Shown here in pieces: positions 31,438 to 40,783 of a stretch of DNA of 64,000 nt. Each line of letters starts with the position of its first letter. The stretch's first letter is position 1. Source of the DNA: Modestobacter altitudinis (GTDB lineage Bacteria; Actinomycetota; Actinomycetes; Mycobacteriales; Geodermatophilaceae); contig NZ_SJEW01000016.1 in assembly GCF_005930475.1 (NCBI RefSeq), positions 1 through 64,000 on the forward strand, read 5' to 3'. The translations under genes and the position numbers were made by a program. Under the pieces are notes generated by a model. That model saw only the letters and a list, made by a program, of their open reading frames with translations, was not told where the DNA came from and did no database searches.

Positions 31438-33932
31438 TGCTGGTCTCCTTCGGTGGCAGAAGCGGTGGCCGCCTCACTCGAGGTGACGCCCTGGGCGTTG
31501 GACGTGGCCGCGGCCCGGTCGCCGCCGTCCCCGCCCTCGTGGATCGCCCGCCAGACCCGTTCCGGGGTCAGCGGCATGCGCAGCTCGCTGACGCCGAGGT
31601 GCCGGACGGCGTCGATCGCGGCGTTGACCACCGCCGGGGTGCTGGCGATGCAGCCGGCCTCCCCGACGCCCTTGGCGCCCAGCGGGTTGCTGGTCGCCTC
31701 GTGCACGGTGTTGCCGGTGTCGAAGTGCGGCAGGTCGGCGGCCGAGGGGATCAGGTAGTCCACGAAGCTGCCGGTGGTCAGGTTGCCCTCGGCGTCGTAG
31801 ATCGCCTCCTCGAACATCGCCTGGGCGATCCCCTGCGCCAGGCCGCCGTGCACCTGGCCCTCCACGATCAGCGGGTTCACGATCGTCCCGACGTCGTCCA
31901 CGCAGGCGTACTTGCGGATCTTGGCGAACCCGGTCTCGGTGTCGATCTCCATCGCGCAGATGTGCGTGCCGTGCGGGAAGGAGAAGTTCTCCGGGTCGAA
32001 GGTCGCCTCCGAGTCGATGGAGGGCTCGATCCCCTCCGGGTAGTCGTGCGCGGCGAAGACGGCCAGGGCCACCTCCTGGATGCCGATGGAGGCCCCCGGC
32101 GTCCCCTTGACGGAGAACTTCCCGTCGGTGAACTCCAGGTCGTCCTCGCTGGCCTCCAGCAGGTGGGCGGCGATCGCCCGCGCCTTCTGCACGACCTTCT
32201 CCGCCGCCTTGACCACCGCCGTGCCGCCGACCACCAGGGACCGGGAGCCGTAGGTGTCCAGGCCGCGGGAGGAGATCGCGGTGTCGCCGTGCAGCACCTC
32301 GACGTCCTCGAAGGGCACGCCGAGCTGGTCGGCGACGATCTGGCTCCACGCCGTCTCGTGGCCCTGCCCGTGCGGCGTCGAGCCGGTGACGACCTCGACC
32401 TTGCCGGTCGGCAGCATCCGGATCGAGGCCGACTCCCAGCCACCCGCGCCGAAGGAGAGCGACCCGAGCACCCGGGAGGGGGCCAGGCCGCACATCTCGG
32501 TGAAGGTGGAGAAGCCGATGCCCAGCTGGACGGGGTCGTTCGACTCCCGGCGGCGCTGCTGCTCGGCCCGCAGCTCGTCGTAGCCCAGCAGCTCCAGCGC
32601 CTGACTCGTGGCCTGGGCGTAGTCGCCGCTGTCGTACTCGAGCCCGGCCACCGTGGTGAACGGGAACTCGTCGGCGTTGATCCAGTTCTTCCGGCGCAGC
32701 TCCAGCGGGTCCATGCCCAGCTCGACGGCGAGCTCGTCCATGATCCGCTCGATCGCGAACGTCGCCTCCGGTCGGCCTGCGCCGCGGTAGGCGTCGGTGG
32801 GCACCATGTTGGTGAACACGCCGTCGCACTCGAAGCGGTAGGCCGGGAACTTGTAGATGCCGGGGAACATGAACGCGCCCAGCGCCGGCACGCCCGGGGT
32901 GATCAGCCGCAGGTAGGCGCCCATGCTGGCGAGCAGCCGCACCCGCAGCCCCCGGACGGTGCCGTCCCGGTCGGCAGCGATGTCGACGAACTGCACCTGG
33001 TCGCGGCCGTGGTGGGCGGTCATCAGCGACTCACCGCGGGTCTCGGTCCACTTGATCGGCTTGCCGAGCCGGCGCGCGACCAGCAGGGCCAGGATCTCCT
33101 CCGGGTTGACCTGCAGCTTCCCACCGAAGCCACCACCGACGTCGGGGGCGATCACCCGCAGCTTGTGCTCCGGGATGCCGGTGACGCTGGCCGCCATGAC
33201 CCGCAGGATGTGCGGGATCTGGGTGGCCGACCACATCGTGTAGTTGTCCCGGGTCGGCTGGACGACGACCGACCGGGGCTCCATGAAGGCCGGGATCAGC
33301 CGCTGCTGGACGAACCGGCGGCTGACGGTGACCTCGGCGTCGGCGAAGGCCTGGTCGGTGTCGCCGCCGGTCCCGGCCTCGCCGGCGTCGAAGACGAAGT
33401 GGTAGCTCGTGTTCGACGAGGTGGAGTCGTGCACCAGGGGCGAGCCGTCCTTGACGGCCTCCTCCATGTCCAGCACGACCGGCAGCGGCTCGTAGTCGAC
33501 GTCGATCGCCTCGAGGGCGTCCGCGGCGGCCGTCCGGGTGCGGGCGACGACGATGGCCACGGCCTCACCGACGTGGTTGACCTGGTCCACGGCGATCGAG
33601 GGGTGCCCCGGGTTGACCATGTCCGGCGTCACCGGCCAGGCGCAGGGCAGCGACCCCTGCTCCTCGGCGAGGTCGGCACCGGTGAAGACGGCGACGACGT
33701 TCGGCCGGTCCTTGGCCGCGCTCACGTCGAGGTGGGTGATCCGCCCGTGGGCGACCGGGCTGCGCAGCATCGCCATGTGCAGCATGCCCGGCAGCACGAT
33801 GTTGTCGGTCCACTGCGTCTCGCCGGTGATCAGGCGCGCGTCCTCCTTGCGCAGGCGCGCCTGCCCGATCTCCTTGGCCGGTGCGAGGTCGACTGGGGTG
33901 TCCGGGACGGCCGGGTCCTCGACCGCGGTCAC
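31434..33932 (-). CDS. coxL: Molybdenum hydroxylase large subunit, CoxL form II
   Basis: An 832-residue Mo-pterin subunit. Moco-binding motifs include VGGGFGGK (265-272), the catalytic-loop AYRGAGR (381-387), and the base Glu in [10 protein letters not shown] near 765. True (form I) CO dehydrogenases carry AYxCSFR with the copper-binding cysteine; AYRGAGR marks form II, whose substrate is unsettled and may be a purine, aldehyde or aromatic. I therefore would not call it a CO oxidiser. It overlaps both the small-subunit gene and the FAD-subunit gene by four bases, so the trio is translationally coupled. Confidence 0.93.
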   Translation of the reverse strand: MTAVEDPAVPDTPVDLAPAKEIGQARLRKEDARLITGETQWTDNIVLPGMLHMAMLRSPVAHGRITHLDVSAAKDRPNVVAVFTGADLAEEQGSLPCAWPVTPDMVNPGHPSIAVDQVNHVGEAVAIVVARTRTAAADALEAIDVDYEPLPVVLDMEEAVKDGSPLVHDSTSSNTSYHFVFDAGEAGTGGDTDQAFADAEVTVSRRFVQQRLIPAFMEPRSVVVQPTRDNYTMWSATQIPHILRVMAASVTGIPEHKLRVIAPDVGGGFGGKLQVNPEEILALLVARRLGKPIKWTETRGESLMTAHHGRDQVQFVDIAADRDGTVRGLRVRLLASMGAYLRLITPGVPALGAFMFPGIYKFPAYRFECDGVFTNMVPTDAYRGAGRPEATFAIERIMDELAVELGMDPLELRRKNWINADEFPFTTVAGLEYDSGDYAQATSQALELLGYDELRAEQQRRRESNDPVQLGIGFSTFTEMCGLAPSRVLGSLSFGAGGWESASIRMLPTGKVEVVTGSTPHGQGHETAWSQIVADQLGVPFEDVEVLHGDTAISSRGLDTYGSRSLVVGGTAVVKAAEKVVQKARAIAAHLLEASEDDLEFTDGKFSVKGTPGASIGIQEVALAVFAAHDYPEGIEPSIDSEATFDPENFSFPHGTHICAMEIDTETGFAKIRKYACVDDVGTIVNPLIVEGQVHGGLAQGIAQAMFEEAIYDAEGNLTTGSFVDYLIPSAADLPHFDTGNTVHEATSNPLGAKGVGEAGCIASTPAVVNAAIDAVRHLGVSELRMPLTPERVWRAIHEGGDGGDRAAATSNAQGVTSSEAATASATEGDQQ

Positions 33933-34480
33933 GACTGCGCCACCACGTGCTCAGCAGCGGCGGTGTCCACCGCTGCCGGTGAGGCGTCCGGGTCGCCGGG
34001 TGCCTGCCCACGCATCTCGGCGGCCGCGTGCTGCACTGCCTTGACGATGTTCTGGTAGCCGGTGCAGCGGCAGAGGTTGCCCTCGATGCCCTCGCGGACC
34101 TCGGTCTCGCTCGGGTCCGGGTTCTCCTTCAGCAGGTCGATCGAGGCCATGATCATCCCCGGGGTGCAGAAGCCGCACTGCAGCCCGTGCATCTCGTGGA
34201 AGGCCCGCTGGACCGGGTGCAGGGCGCCGCCGATGCCCTCCTCGGCGACCCCCTCGATGGTGGTGACCTGGCTGCCGTCGGCCTGCACGGCGAGCACGGT
34301 GCAGGACTTCACCGCCTGCCCGTCCAGGTGCACGGTGCACGCGCCGCAGTTGCTGGTGTCGCAGCCCACGACGGTGCCGACCTTGCCGAGCTGTTCCCTG
34401 AGGTAGTGGACCAGCAGGGTCCGCGGCTCGACGTCGTCCGTGTAGGACTCCCCGTCGACCCGCACGTTGATCTGCGTCAC
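33929..34480 (-). CDS. coxS: Molybdenum hydroxylase 2Fe-2S subunit (CoxS-like)
   Basis: A 183-residue small subunit with two 2Fe-2S clusters: plant-type Cys40, 45, 48, 60 ([10 protein letters not shown]...C) and the helical-domain Cys102, 105, 137, 139 (CGFC...CRC). The last 25 residues are an Ala/Asp-rich extension. Start GTG 34480 follows GGAGGAC; ATG 34501 is an alternative. First gene of the order S-L-M, unlike the M-S-L order of bona fide cox operons. Confidence 0.93.
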   Translation of the reverse strand: MTQINVRVDGESYTDDVEPRTLLVHYLREQLGKVGTVVGCDTSNCGACTVHLDGQAVKSCTVLAVQADGSQVTTIEGVAEEGIGGALHPVQRAFHEMHGLQCGFCTPGMIMASIDLLKENPDPSETEVREGIEGNLCRCTGYQNIVKAVQHAAAEMRGQAPGDPDASPAAVDTAAAEHVVAQS

Positions 34481-34678
34481 GTGTCCTCCGCTTCGTTGCA
34501 TCGGCTCTGTACCGCGGTCAGCCCGCGGATCCTGCGGCAGTGTGACAACCGACACGCGCGCGAGTCCACACCTCCTGCCCCGGGCCGCCGGCCCCGATCC
34601 GCAGGTGCGGTCCCCCGACGGCCTCCAAGGCTCAGGCGCGGAACGGATCGCTGCGTCGGACCGCAACCTGCGCCCCGG

Positions 34679-34699
34679 GCAACGTTGCACCGCGTTGCA
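34679..34699 (-). promoter_or_regulatory. GTTGCA-type candidate operator before coxS
   Basis: GCAACGTTGC (34679-34688) is a perfect palindrome, and TTGCA recurs at 34685 and 34695 (TTGCA-N5-TTGCA); another GTTGCAT lies at 34495. The sites stand about 200 bases upstream of coxS, right after the GAF-regulator stop, and may be its targets. Confidence 0.4.
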
Positions 34700-34708
34700 G
34701 CGGTGCGG

Positions 34709-36031
34709 TCAGCGGCGGACCGGACCCCGGGGTCCGCCGCGCAGCCGCTGCACGTGCCCGGCGGCGGCGGTCCGCCGCGTCCCGGGCGGGAGCACGGCCA
34801 GGCACGCCTGCCAGGTGCCCAGGTCGTCGGCGGCCTCGGGCAGTTCGCTGTAGCGGACCAGCAGGTCCGGGCGCCCGCTGGTCAGCACCGCCGTGCGCAC
34901 CTCGTCGGCGAGGCGGGCACGGGCGGTCCGCACCCCCGGTGCCGTCGACCCCGGCAGCAGCGGCCCCCGGTAGCGGTCCAGCGCCGAGCCCACCGCGCCC
35001 CGGGCGATCAGCCCGCGCACCTCCTCGGCGTCCGTCCGCACCGGTCCGAGCAGCCGGTAGGGCCGCGACCCGACGAGCTGGTCGCCCACCAGCCGCCGGA
35101 GCCGGGAGAGCTCGGCGCGCACGGTGACCGCGGCGGCGTCGCCGGCGTGGCACTCGGCGGCCAGCTGCTCCGCCGTCCGCCCGGTGCCCGCCGCAGCGGC
35201 CTCGGCGAGCAGCACCATCAGCTCCGAGTGCCGCAGCGACAGCTCCTGCGCGCCGGCGGCCGTGCGGAGCCGGGCCCGGTCGCGCCCCAGGGCCTCCAGC
35301 ACCGGGACGGCGGGCCGCTGGCCGGAGGGGAGCCGGTCGGTGCGCAGGCCCCGGTCTCGGCCGAGCCAGCGGAGCTCGGACTCCGCGGCGGCCGCCGTCG
35401 CCCGGACCAGCGTCAGCACGTGCGGACTGGCCACGTGGTCGCCGCCGGTCACGTCGATGGCGCCCAGCAGGGCACCGGTGAGCGGGTCGTGCACCGGTGC
35501 CGCCGAGCAGCTCCACGGCTGGACCGGACGGCGGTAGTGCTCGCTGCCGTGGATCTGGACGGCGTGGTCGAGGGCGAGGGCGGTGCCCGGCGCGTTGGTC
35601 CCGGCGGCGCTCTCGCTCCACGAGGAGCCCTCCACGAAGTGCACCCCGGCGGCCCGGTCCTTGAGCCGCGAGTCGCCCTCCACCCACAGCATCCGGCCGG
35701 CCGCGTCGGTGACCGCGACGATCATCTGGTCCACCTCGGCGTCGGCCACGAGCAGCCGTCGGATCACCGGCATGACCGCGGCCAGCGGGTGGGCCGCCCG
35801 GTAGGCGATCAGGTCGTCGTCGAGGAGGTCCACCGGGGGCGGCGCCCCGTCGGGGTCGACGCCGCTGCGCAGCGACCTGCGCCAGGAGTTCCAGACGACC
35901 GCGCGGACCTGGTCCCCTGGTGGGGCCTCGACCTGGGTGACGAGTGCCTCGTGCGCGGCCCGCAGGCGCCGGGCGAGCACCGGACCCGGGTCCCCGTCGG
36001 GGAGCGCGAGCCACGGGTTCAGGGTCGTCAC
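34709..36031 (-). CDS. GAF-domain transcriptional regulator without AAA+ domain
   Basis: A 440-residue protein. The N-terminus (VWNSWRRSLRSGVDPD, about 46-61) and GAF segment (MIVAVTDAAGRMLWVEGDSRL ... EGSSWSESAAGTNAPGTALAL ... WSCSAAPVHDPLTGALLGAIDVTG) match the sensor half of AcoR-type activators. Instead of the sigma-54 AAA+ module it continues to a winged-helix region (LRHSELMVLLAEAA ... VTVRAELSRLRRLVGDQLVGSRPYRLLGPV, about 270-345) and a helical C-terminus. This GAF-wHTH type is common beside alcohol and aldehyde oxidation genes in actinobacteria. It is upstream of coxS on the same strand and is the likely controller of the hydroxylase. Confidence 0.82.
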   Translation of the reverse strand: MTTLNPWLALPDGDPGPVLARRLRAAHEALVTQVEAPPGDQVRAVVWNSWRRSLRSGVDPDGAPPPVDLLDDDLIAYRAAHPLAAVMPVIRRLLVADAEVDQMIVAVTDAAGRMLWVEGDSRLKDRAAGVHFVEGSSWSESAAGTNAPGTALALDHAVQIHGSEHYRRPVQPWSCSAAPVHDPLTGALLGAIDVTGGDHVASPHVLTLVRATAAAAESELRWLGRDRGLRTDRLPSGQRPAVPVLEALGRDRARLRTAAGAQELSLRHSELMVLLAEAAAAGTGRTAEQLAAECHAGDAAAVTVRAELSRLRRLVGDQLVGSRPYRLLGPVRTDAEEVRGLIARGAVGSALDRYRGPLLPGSTAPGVRTARARLADEVRTAVLTSGRPDLLVRYSELPEAADDLGTWQACLAVLPPGTRRTAAAGHVQRLRGGPRGPVRR

Positions 36032-36119
36032 GGCGCGGGGTCCCCGGGGCTGAGGGTCATGGTCGCCCCATCGTGACCGCTGTCACCCGATCGCGCCAGC
36101 AGGTGACCCGCGACCGGGG

Positions 36120-37370
36120 TCAGACGGCGGCGAGCTCACGGCGGCGCAGCACCGCCGAGGCGGCGAGGAAACCGAGCCCGAGCACGGCCAGCCCGGCACC
36201 GACCAGGCTCGGGGCCCGGTAACCGAAGCCGGCGGCGATCACCAGACCACCCAGCCACGCACCCAGCGCGTTGGCCAGGTTCAGCGCCGAGTGGTTGAGC
36301 GCCGCGCCCAGCATCTGCGCGTCCCCGGCGACCTCCATCAGCCGCAGCTGCAGGCAGACGGCGAGCACCGAGCTGGCACTGGCGGTCAGGAACACCGCAA
36401 CCAGGAGGGCGCCGGTGCTCCCGGCGAGGACGACGACGGCGACCAGGAAGACGCCCAGCGCCACCACCGCGCCGAGCAGCGACGGGAACAGCGCCCGGTC
36501 GGCCAGCCGGCCACCGAGCGCGGTGCCGATGATCATGCCGACGCCGAAGACCAGCAACGCGACCGGGACGAAGCTCGCCGAGGCCCCGGAGACGTCGGTG
36601 AGCAGCGGGGCGATGTAGCTGTAGAGGGCGAACATGCCGCCGAAGCCGACGATCCCGAACAGCAGCGTCAGGACCACCTGCGGCCGGCGGAGCGCGCCCA
36701 GCTCGGACCGGATGGTCGCCTCGGCGCGGCCGGGCAGGGCGGGGACGACGAGCAGGACCGCGAGCACGGTTCCCGCCCCGAGGAGCACGACGGCCCAGTA
36801 GGCCGAGCGCCAGCCCATCGCCTGGCCGAGCCAGGTGGCCGCCGGGACGCCGACCACGTTGGCGATCGCCAGGCCGAGCATGACCGAGCTGACCGCCCGG
36901 CCGCGGAGCCGGTCGGGCACCAGCGAGGCGGCGATGAGCGAGGCGACACCGAAGTAGGCACCGTGCGGCAACCCGGCCACGAACCGGGCGAGGACGAGGG
37001 TCCCGAAGCCCGGGGCCAGCGCGCTCAGCGCGTTGCCGACGACGAACGCCGTCATCAGACCCACGGCCAGCCCGCGGCGCGGCAACCGCGCGCCGAGGGC
37101 GGCGATGACCGGCGCGCCGACCACCACACCCAGGGCGTAGGCGGAGATCAGGTGACCGGCCGAGGGGATGCTCGCGTCGACCCCGTCGGCGATGTCGGGC
37201 AGCAGGCCCATCGTGACGAACTCGGTGGTGCCGATGGCGAAGGCGCCGATGGCCAGCGCGCCGATGGCGAGGACCGCGGTGCGGGTGGAGGGGACGGTCG
37301 GGGCCGGCGTCGTCTCGACGGCGGGAGCGGCACTCACACGTCGAGCCAAGACAGCAGCGGCAGCCGGCAT
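36120..37370 (-). CDS. MFS transporter, AraJ/CmlR-like drug or sugar efflux
   Basis: A 12-helix major facilitator of 405-416 residues; starts at ATG 37370 or GTG 37337 cannot be told apart. Helix 1 (AVLAIGALAIGAFAIGTTEFVTMGLLPDIA) and the DHA1 motif GARLPRRG plus RFVAGLPHGAYFGVASLIAASLVPDRLRGRAVS are those of the AraJ/YdhP/Cmx group exporting sugars or chloramphenicol-like drugs. Substrate unknown. It is divergent from a secreted-protein gene 73 bases away. Confidence 0.88.
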   Translation of the reverse strand: MPAAAAVLARRVSAAPAVETTPAPTVPSTRTAVLAIGALAIGAFAIGTTEFVTMGLLPDIADGVDASIPSAGHLISAYALGVVVGAPVIAALGARLPRRGLAVGLMTAFVVGNALSALAPGFGTLVLARFVAGLPHGAYFGVASLIAASLVPDRLRGRAVSSVMLGLAIANVVGVPAATWLGQAMGWRSAYWAVVLLGAGTVLAVLLVVPALPGRAEATIRSELGALRRPQVVLTLLFGIVGFGGMFALYSYIAPLLTDVSGASASFVPVALLVFGVGMIIGTALGGRLADRALFPSLLGAVVALGVFLVAVVVLAGSTGALLVAVFLTASASSVLAVCLQLRLMEVAGDAQMLGAALNHSALNLANALGAWLGGLVIAAGFGYRAPSLVGAGLAVLGLGFLAASAVLRRRELAAV

Positions 37371-37443
37371 TCCCGCACCCGTTGGTCTCAAGGAGCTGTC
37401 CCCGGGTGCCGATGACCAACCGAGGACCGGGGAGGGGGCTGTC

Positions 37444-38196
37444 ATGGCCGAGCAGGGACGCCGCACATCGCACACCGCCGTGCGCCGCACGCCGAGGAAG
37501 GCCGCCCGCCGCGCGTCGCGGAACGGTGGGCTGACGCGCTGGCTGACCCCGGTGCTGGCGGTCGCCGCCGGCGGGCTGTTCGCCGCCTCGCAGCTCACCC
37601 CGGTGCTGGTCGAGCTCACGGCGTCCAGCACCATCGCCGACGAGGGGGCCACCTCGGGAGGCAGCTCGGCCGTCTCGCTCGGAGACGGCCTGATGTCCTG
37701 GTCCACCGGCCCGGTGGCCGGCGACTCCAACGGCGCGACGGTGACCGACGGCGACGCGGGAGGCGGCCTCGTCGTCCCCCAGCCGCCCCGGCCCGGCGGG
37801 ATCACGCTGCAGCCCTGGGCGGCCCGCGGCGTCGCCCCCACGCTGACCCCGCTGGAGCCGGCCTGCGGCGGCTACAGCACGCCTGAGCGGATCACCCCGG
37901 GGGTGGTCGCGGGCACCGGCTCGGCCACCGTCACCTGGATGTCCGACGCCCGCGGGGAGGTGCAGTCCTACCAGGTCTCCGCGGTCGACCAGCAGCCGGT
38001 GAGCGGGGTCCAGCCGGCACCGCTCACCGCCACCGCGGCCCAGCCCGAGGGGTGCCAGCAGGTCTCGGCGACGGTGACCGGGCTGGTGTCGGGGCAGTAC
38101 TACGTGTTCTGGCTCGAGGAGCAGGTCGTAAGCGCGACCACCGGGCGGACCAGGCTGGACCAGGTCGGCAGCTCGGCGCCGGTCCTCGTCGGCTGA
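37444..38196 (+). CDS. Membrane-anchored protein with fibronectin-III-like domain
   Basis: A 250-residue protein from ATG 37444. A basic N-terminus (about 1-30) precedes one membrane helix (LTRWLTPVLAVAAGGLFAASQLTPVLVEL, about 30-58); the rest is outside. The C-terminal 120 residues look like a fibronectin III or Ig-like fold (VTWMSDARGEVQSYQVSAVDQQPVSG ... QVSATVTGLVSGQYYVFWLEEQVV). Two cysteines (about 140 and 199) may pair. No partner or function can be given. Confidence 0.65.
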   Translation: MAEQGRRTSHTAVRRTPRKAARRASRNGGLTRWLTPVLAVAAGGLFAASQLTPVLVELTASSTIADEGATSGGSSAVSLGDGLMSWSTGPVAGDSNGATVTDGDAGGGLVVPQPPRPGGITLQPWAARGVAPTLTPLEPACGGYSTPERITPGVVAGTGSATVTWMSDARGEVQSYQVSAVDQQPVSGVQPAPLTATAAQPEGCQQVSATVTGLVSGQYYVFWLEEQVVSATTGRTRLDQVGSSAPVLVG

Positions 38197-38214
38197 GTTC
38201 CCCGGTCGGCTGGG

Positions 38215-39090
38215 TCACTCGGTGCTGGCGAACAGCCGTGCCCCGAGCCCGATGAGTGCGAGGGTGACCACCCCGACGGTGAGCAGCTGCACCCCGATCG
38301 GCACCGCCCAGCCCGCCCAGGTCAGCGGTGGCAGCAGCTTCTGCTCCGCCGCGGCGGTCAGGTCCAGGTGCTGGAGCACCAGGTGCCGCATCGGCTGGAC
38401 GACGTAGGTCAGCGGGTTGAGCCGGGTGACCACGCTCAGCCAGGCCGGCAGTCCACCCAGCGGGAACAGCGACCCGGACAGGAACATCATCGGGGTGATC
38501 AGCAGCTGGAGCATCGGCATCGCGCCCTGGATGGTCTTCACCCGGGTCGAGAGCAGGACCCCGAGCGCGGTCAGGAACAGCGAGCCCAGGAACAGGCAGC
38601 CGACCAGCTCCACCAGCAGCAGCGGGTCGTAGGGGATCCCGACGGTGCCGACCAGGGCCAGCAGCACCAGGCTCTGCCCGGTGGCCACGATGGCCCCGCC
38701 CAGGCACTTGCCCCAGATGATCGACGCCCGGGAGATCGGCGCCACCATCATCTCGCGGAGGAAGCCGAACTCCCGGTCCCACACCAGCGAGATGCCGGCG
38801 AAGGCGGCGGTGAACAGCACCGAGGTGGCCAGCACGCCCGGGAAGAGGAAGGTGCGGAAGCTGATCCCGCCGCCGGTGTCGACGATGCTGCCCAGCCCGG
38901 TGCCCATCACGAAGATGAACAGCAGCGGCTGCAGCAGCATCGACAGCATCCGGGCGCGGTCGGACCGGAAGCGCAGCAGCTCGCGGCGGGTGACCACCCA
39001 GGTGGCCCGGGCGTGGTGCGCCAGGTCGCTGCGCACCTCGCCGAGCGGCTCCGGGAGCGCACGCAGCGTCGTCGTCCGGTCGGTGGTCAT
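38215..39090 (-). CDS. ABC-2 permease of a Drr-type drug exporter
   Basis: A 291-residue six-helix permease of the DrrB family. The long first cytosolic part (WVVTRRELLRFRSDRARML) and EFGFLREMMVAPISRASIIWGKCLGGAIVATGQSLVLLALVG and PLTYVVQPMRHLVL blocks are diagnostic. With the preceding ATPase it should export a hydrophobic drug or lipid. Its start overlaps the ATPase stop by four bases. Confidence 0.92.
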   Translation of the reverse strand: MTTDRTTTLRALPEPLGEVRSDLAHHARATWVVTRRELLRFRSDRARMLSMLLQPLLFIFVMGTGLGSIVDTGGGISFRTFLFPGVLATSVLFTAAFAGISLVWDREFGFLREMMVAPISRASIIWGKCLGGAIVATGQSLVLLALVGTVGIPYDPLLLVELVGCLFLGSLFLTALGVLLSTRVKTIQGAMPMLQLLITPMMFLSGSLFPLGGLPAWLSVVTRLNPLTYVVQPMRHLVLQHLDLTAAAEQKLLPPLTWAGWAVPIGVQLLTVGVVTLALIGLGARLFASTE

Positions 39091-40076
39091 CGGGTCATCA
39101 CCCTTCCCGTGGCGGCCCGTGGCGCCTCGGAGTCGCGGATCGTGCGGCCGGTGTAGGTCAGGAAGACGTCGTCCAGGCTGGGCCGGGTGACGGTCACCGA
39201 CCGGATGTGCAGGTCGAGCTCGGTGAACAGCCGGGGGACGACGTGCGCGCCCTCCGGGACGGCGAGGGTCACCTGCCCCTCGTGCACGCCCGCCTCCAGC
39301 CCGAGCCGCTCCCGGATCCGGGCGAGGGCGAGCTCGTCGTCGTCCGTGCGCAGGGCGATCCGGTCGGTGCCGACGCTGGACTTCAACGCCTCGGGCGTGT
39401 CCTCCACGACGACCTGGCCGTGGTCCATGATCGCGATCCGGTCGCAGTGCTCGGCCTCGTCCATGTAGTGCGTGGTGACGAAGACGGTGATCTCGGTGCG
39501 CTGTCGGAGGTCGCGCAGGTAGTCCCAGATGGCCGCGCGGGTCTGCGGGTCCAGCCCGATCGTCGGCTCGTCGAGGAACAGGACCAGCGGCGCGTGCACC
39601 AGGCCGCGGGCGATCTCCAGCCGGCGCTTCATGCCCCCGCTGTACTTCACCACCGGGTCGCGGCGCCGGTCGGTGAGCGCCACCATCTCCAGCACCTCGG
39701 CGATCCGGCGGTCGGCGTCGGCGCGGGAGAGCCCGTAGAGGTCGGCGTGGAAGCGCAGGTTCTGCTCGGCGGTGAGCTGCTGGTCCAGGGTCTGCTGCTG
39801 GAACACCAGGCCGATCCGGCGGCGGACCTCGTTCCGCTCCCGGACGACGTCGAACCCGGCCACCCGCGCCGTCCCCGACGTGGGGTTGCGGATGGTGCAG
39901 AGCATCTCGATGGTCGTGGACTTCCCGGCGCCGTTCGGGCCGAGGAAGCCGTAGGTCTGCCCGGCCTCGACGCGCAGGTCGAGGCCGCGGACCGCCTCGA
40001 CGACGCCGTCGGCCGCCGGGTAGCTCTTCGTCAGCCCCACCACCTCGATGGCGGGCTCTCTAACGGTGTTAGACAC
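39087..40076 (-). CDS. ABC ATPase of a Drr-type drug exporter
   Basis: A 329-residue DrrA-like ATPase. Walker A is GPNGAGKSTT (about 48-57), Q-loop in VFQQQTLDQQLTAEQNL, signature YSGGMKRRLEIARGL, Walker B LVLFLDEPTIGLDPQTR and the switch His in VTTHYMDEAEHCDRIAIMDHG. The C-terminal DrrA extension (about 230-310) is present. GTG 40076 lies against the first TetR operator, so repression is probably direct. Confidence 0.95.
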   Translation of the reverse strand: MSNTVREPAIEVVGLTKSYPAADGVVEAVRGLDLRVEAGQTYGFLGPNGAGKSTTIEMLCTIRNPTSGTARVAGFDVVRERNEVRRRIGLVFQQQTLDQQLTAEQNLRFHADLYGLSRADADRRIAEVLEMVALTDRRRDPVVKYSGGMKRRLEIARGLVHAPLVLFLDEPTIGLDPQTRAAIWDYLRDLRQRTEITVFVTTHYMDEAEHCDRIAIMDHGQVVVEDTPEALKSSVGTDRIALRTDDDELALARIRERLGLEAGVHEGQVTLAVPEGAHVVPRLFTELDLHIRSVTVTRPSLDDVFLTYTGRTIRDSEAPRAATGRVMTR

Positions 40077-40105
40077 GACGCAGACAGTCCTCTACCACGG
40101 TTAGG
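40059..40105. promoter_or_regulatory. Two TetR operator boxes between the ABC and tetR genes
   Basis: TCTAAC-GGT-GTTAGA at 40059-40073 is a perfect palindrome whose end touches the ABC start codon. A second, imperfect copy CTA-CCACG-GTTAG lies at 40092-40104 before tetR. Both fit autoregulation plus repression of the exporter. Confidence 0.7.
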
Positions 40106-40114
40106 CTGTCAAGC

Positions 40115-40774
40115 GTGACCGCCACCCGCGCGCCGGTGACCCGCGAGGCCGTCGTCAGCACCGCCCTGGCGCTGCTGGCCGACGGCGGACTGGAGGCCGT
40201 CTCGTTCCGCCGGATCGCGACCCGGCTGGGGGTGTCGGCGCCCACGCTCTACTGGCACGTGGACAGCAAACGGCAGCTGATGGACCTGATGGCCGAGGAG
40301 CTGGTCCGCCGGAACGAGGCGTCCTCAGCCGGCCCGCGGCCCGGGCAGCCGTGGTGGGAGTGGCTGCGCGAGGACGCCCGGCAGCTGTTCACCGCGCTGA
40401 TCGCCACCCGCGACGCACCCCGGGTGGTCGCCGGGAACCGGCCCAGCGCCGAGGCGTTCGCCGGCATCGAGCGGGTGCTCGGCGTGCTGGTCGAGGCCGG
40501 CATGACCCCGGGACAGGCGCAGCAGACGCTGTTCGCGATCGGCGCCTACGTCATCGGCAGCGCGACCGAGTGGCAGGCCGAGGCCGACCGGGCGGCCGCC
40601 CAGCCACTGCCCGACGGCGACGACGAGGCAGCGAACGCGGCCCGGGCCCGGGCACTGGCCGAGCAGCCGCTGCTGCTGTCGGCGATCAGCGAGCTGCTGC
40701 ACCAGCCGCACTCGGCGGCGTTCGAGCACGGCCTGGACCTGCTCGTCGACGGACTCCGCGCCCGCTACAGCTGA
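40115..40774 (+). CDS. TetR-family repressor, TetR_C class 1 type
   Basis: A 219-residue repressor. The HTH is VVSTALALLADGGLEAVSFRRIATRLGVSAPTLYWHVDSKRQLMDLMAEEL (about 13-63); the YWHVxxKxxLxDxM wording and the large C-terminal ligand domain match TetR/TetR_C_1 proteins that sense drugs. It is divergent from the Drr-type exporter and separated by 38 bases holding two operator boxes, so its ligand is probably the exported compound. Confidence 0.92.
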   Translation: MTATRAPVTREAVVSTALALLADGGLEAVSFRRIATRLGVSAPTLYWHVDSKRQLMDLMAEELVRRNEASSAGPRPGQPWWEWLREDARQLFTALIATRDAPRVVAGNRPSAEAFAGIERVLGVLVEAGMTPGQAQQTLFAIGAYVIGSATEWQAEADRAAAQPLPDGDDEAANAARARALAEQPLLLSAISELLHQPHSAAFEHGLDLLVDGLRARYS

Positions 40775-40783
40775 CCCGCGGGG

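Noticed and set aside
31434-33932. Call of a true aerobic CO dehydrogenase
   Set aside because: The catalytic loop is AYRGAGR (form II), with no copper-ligand cysteine.
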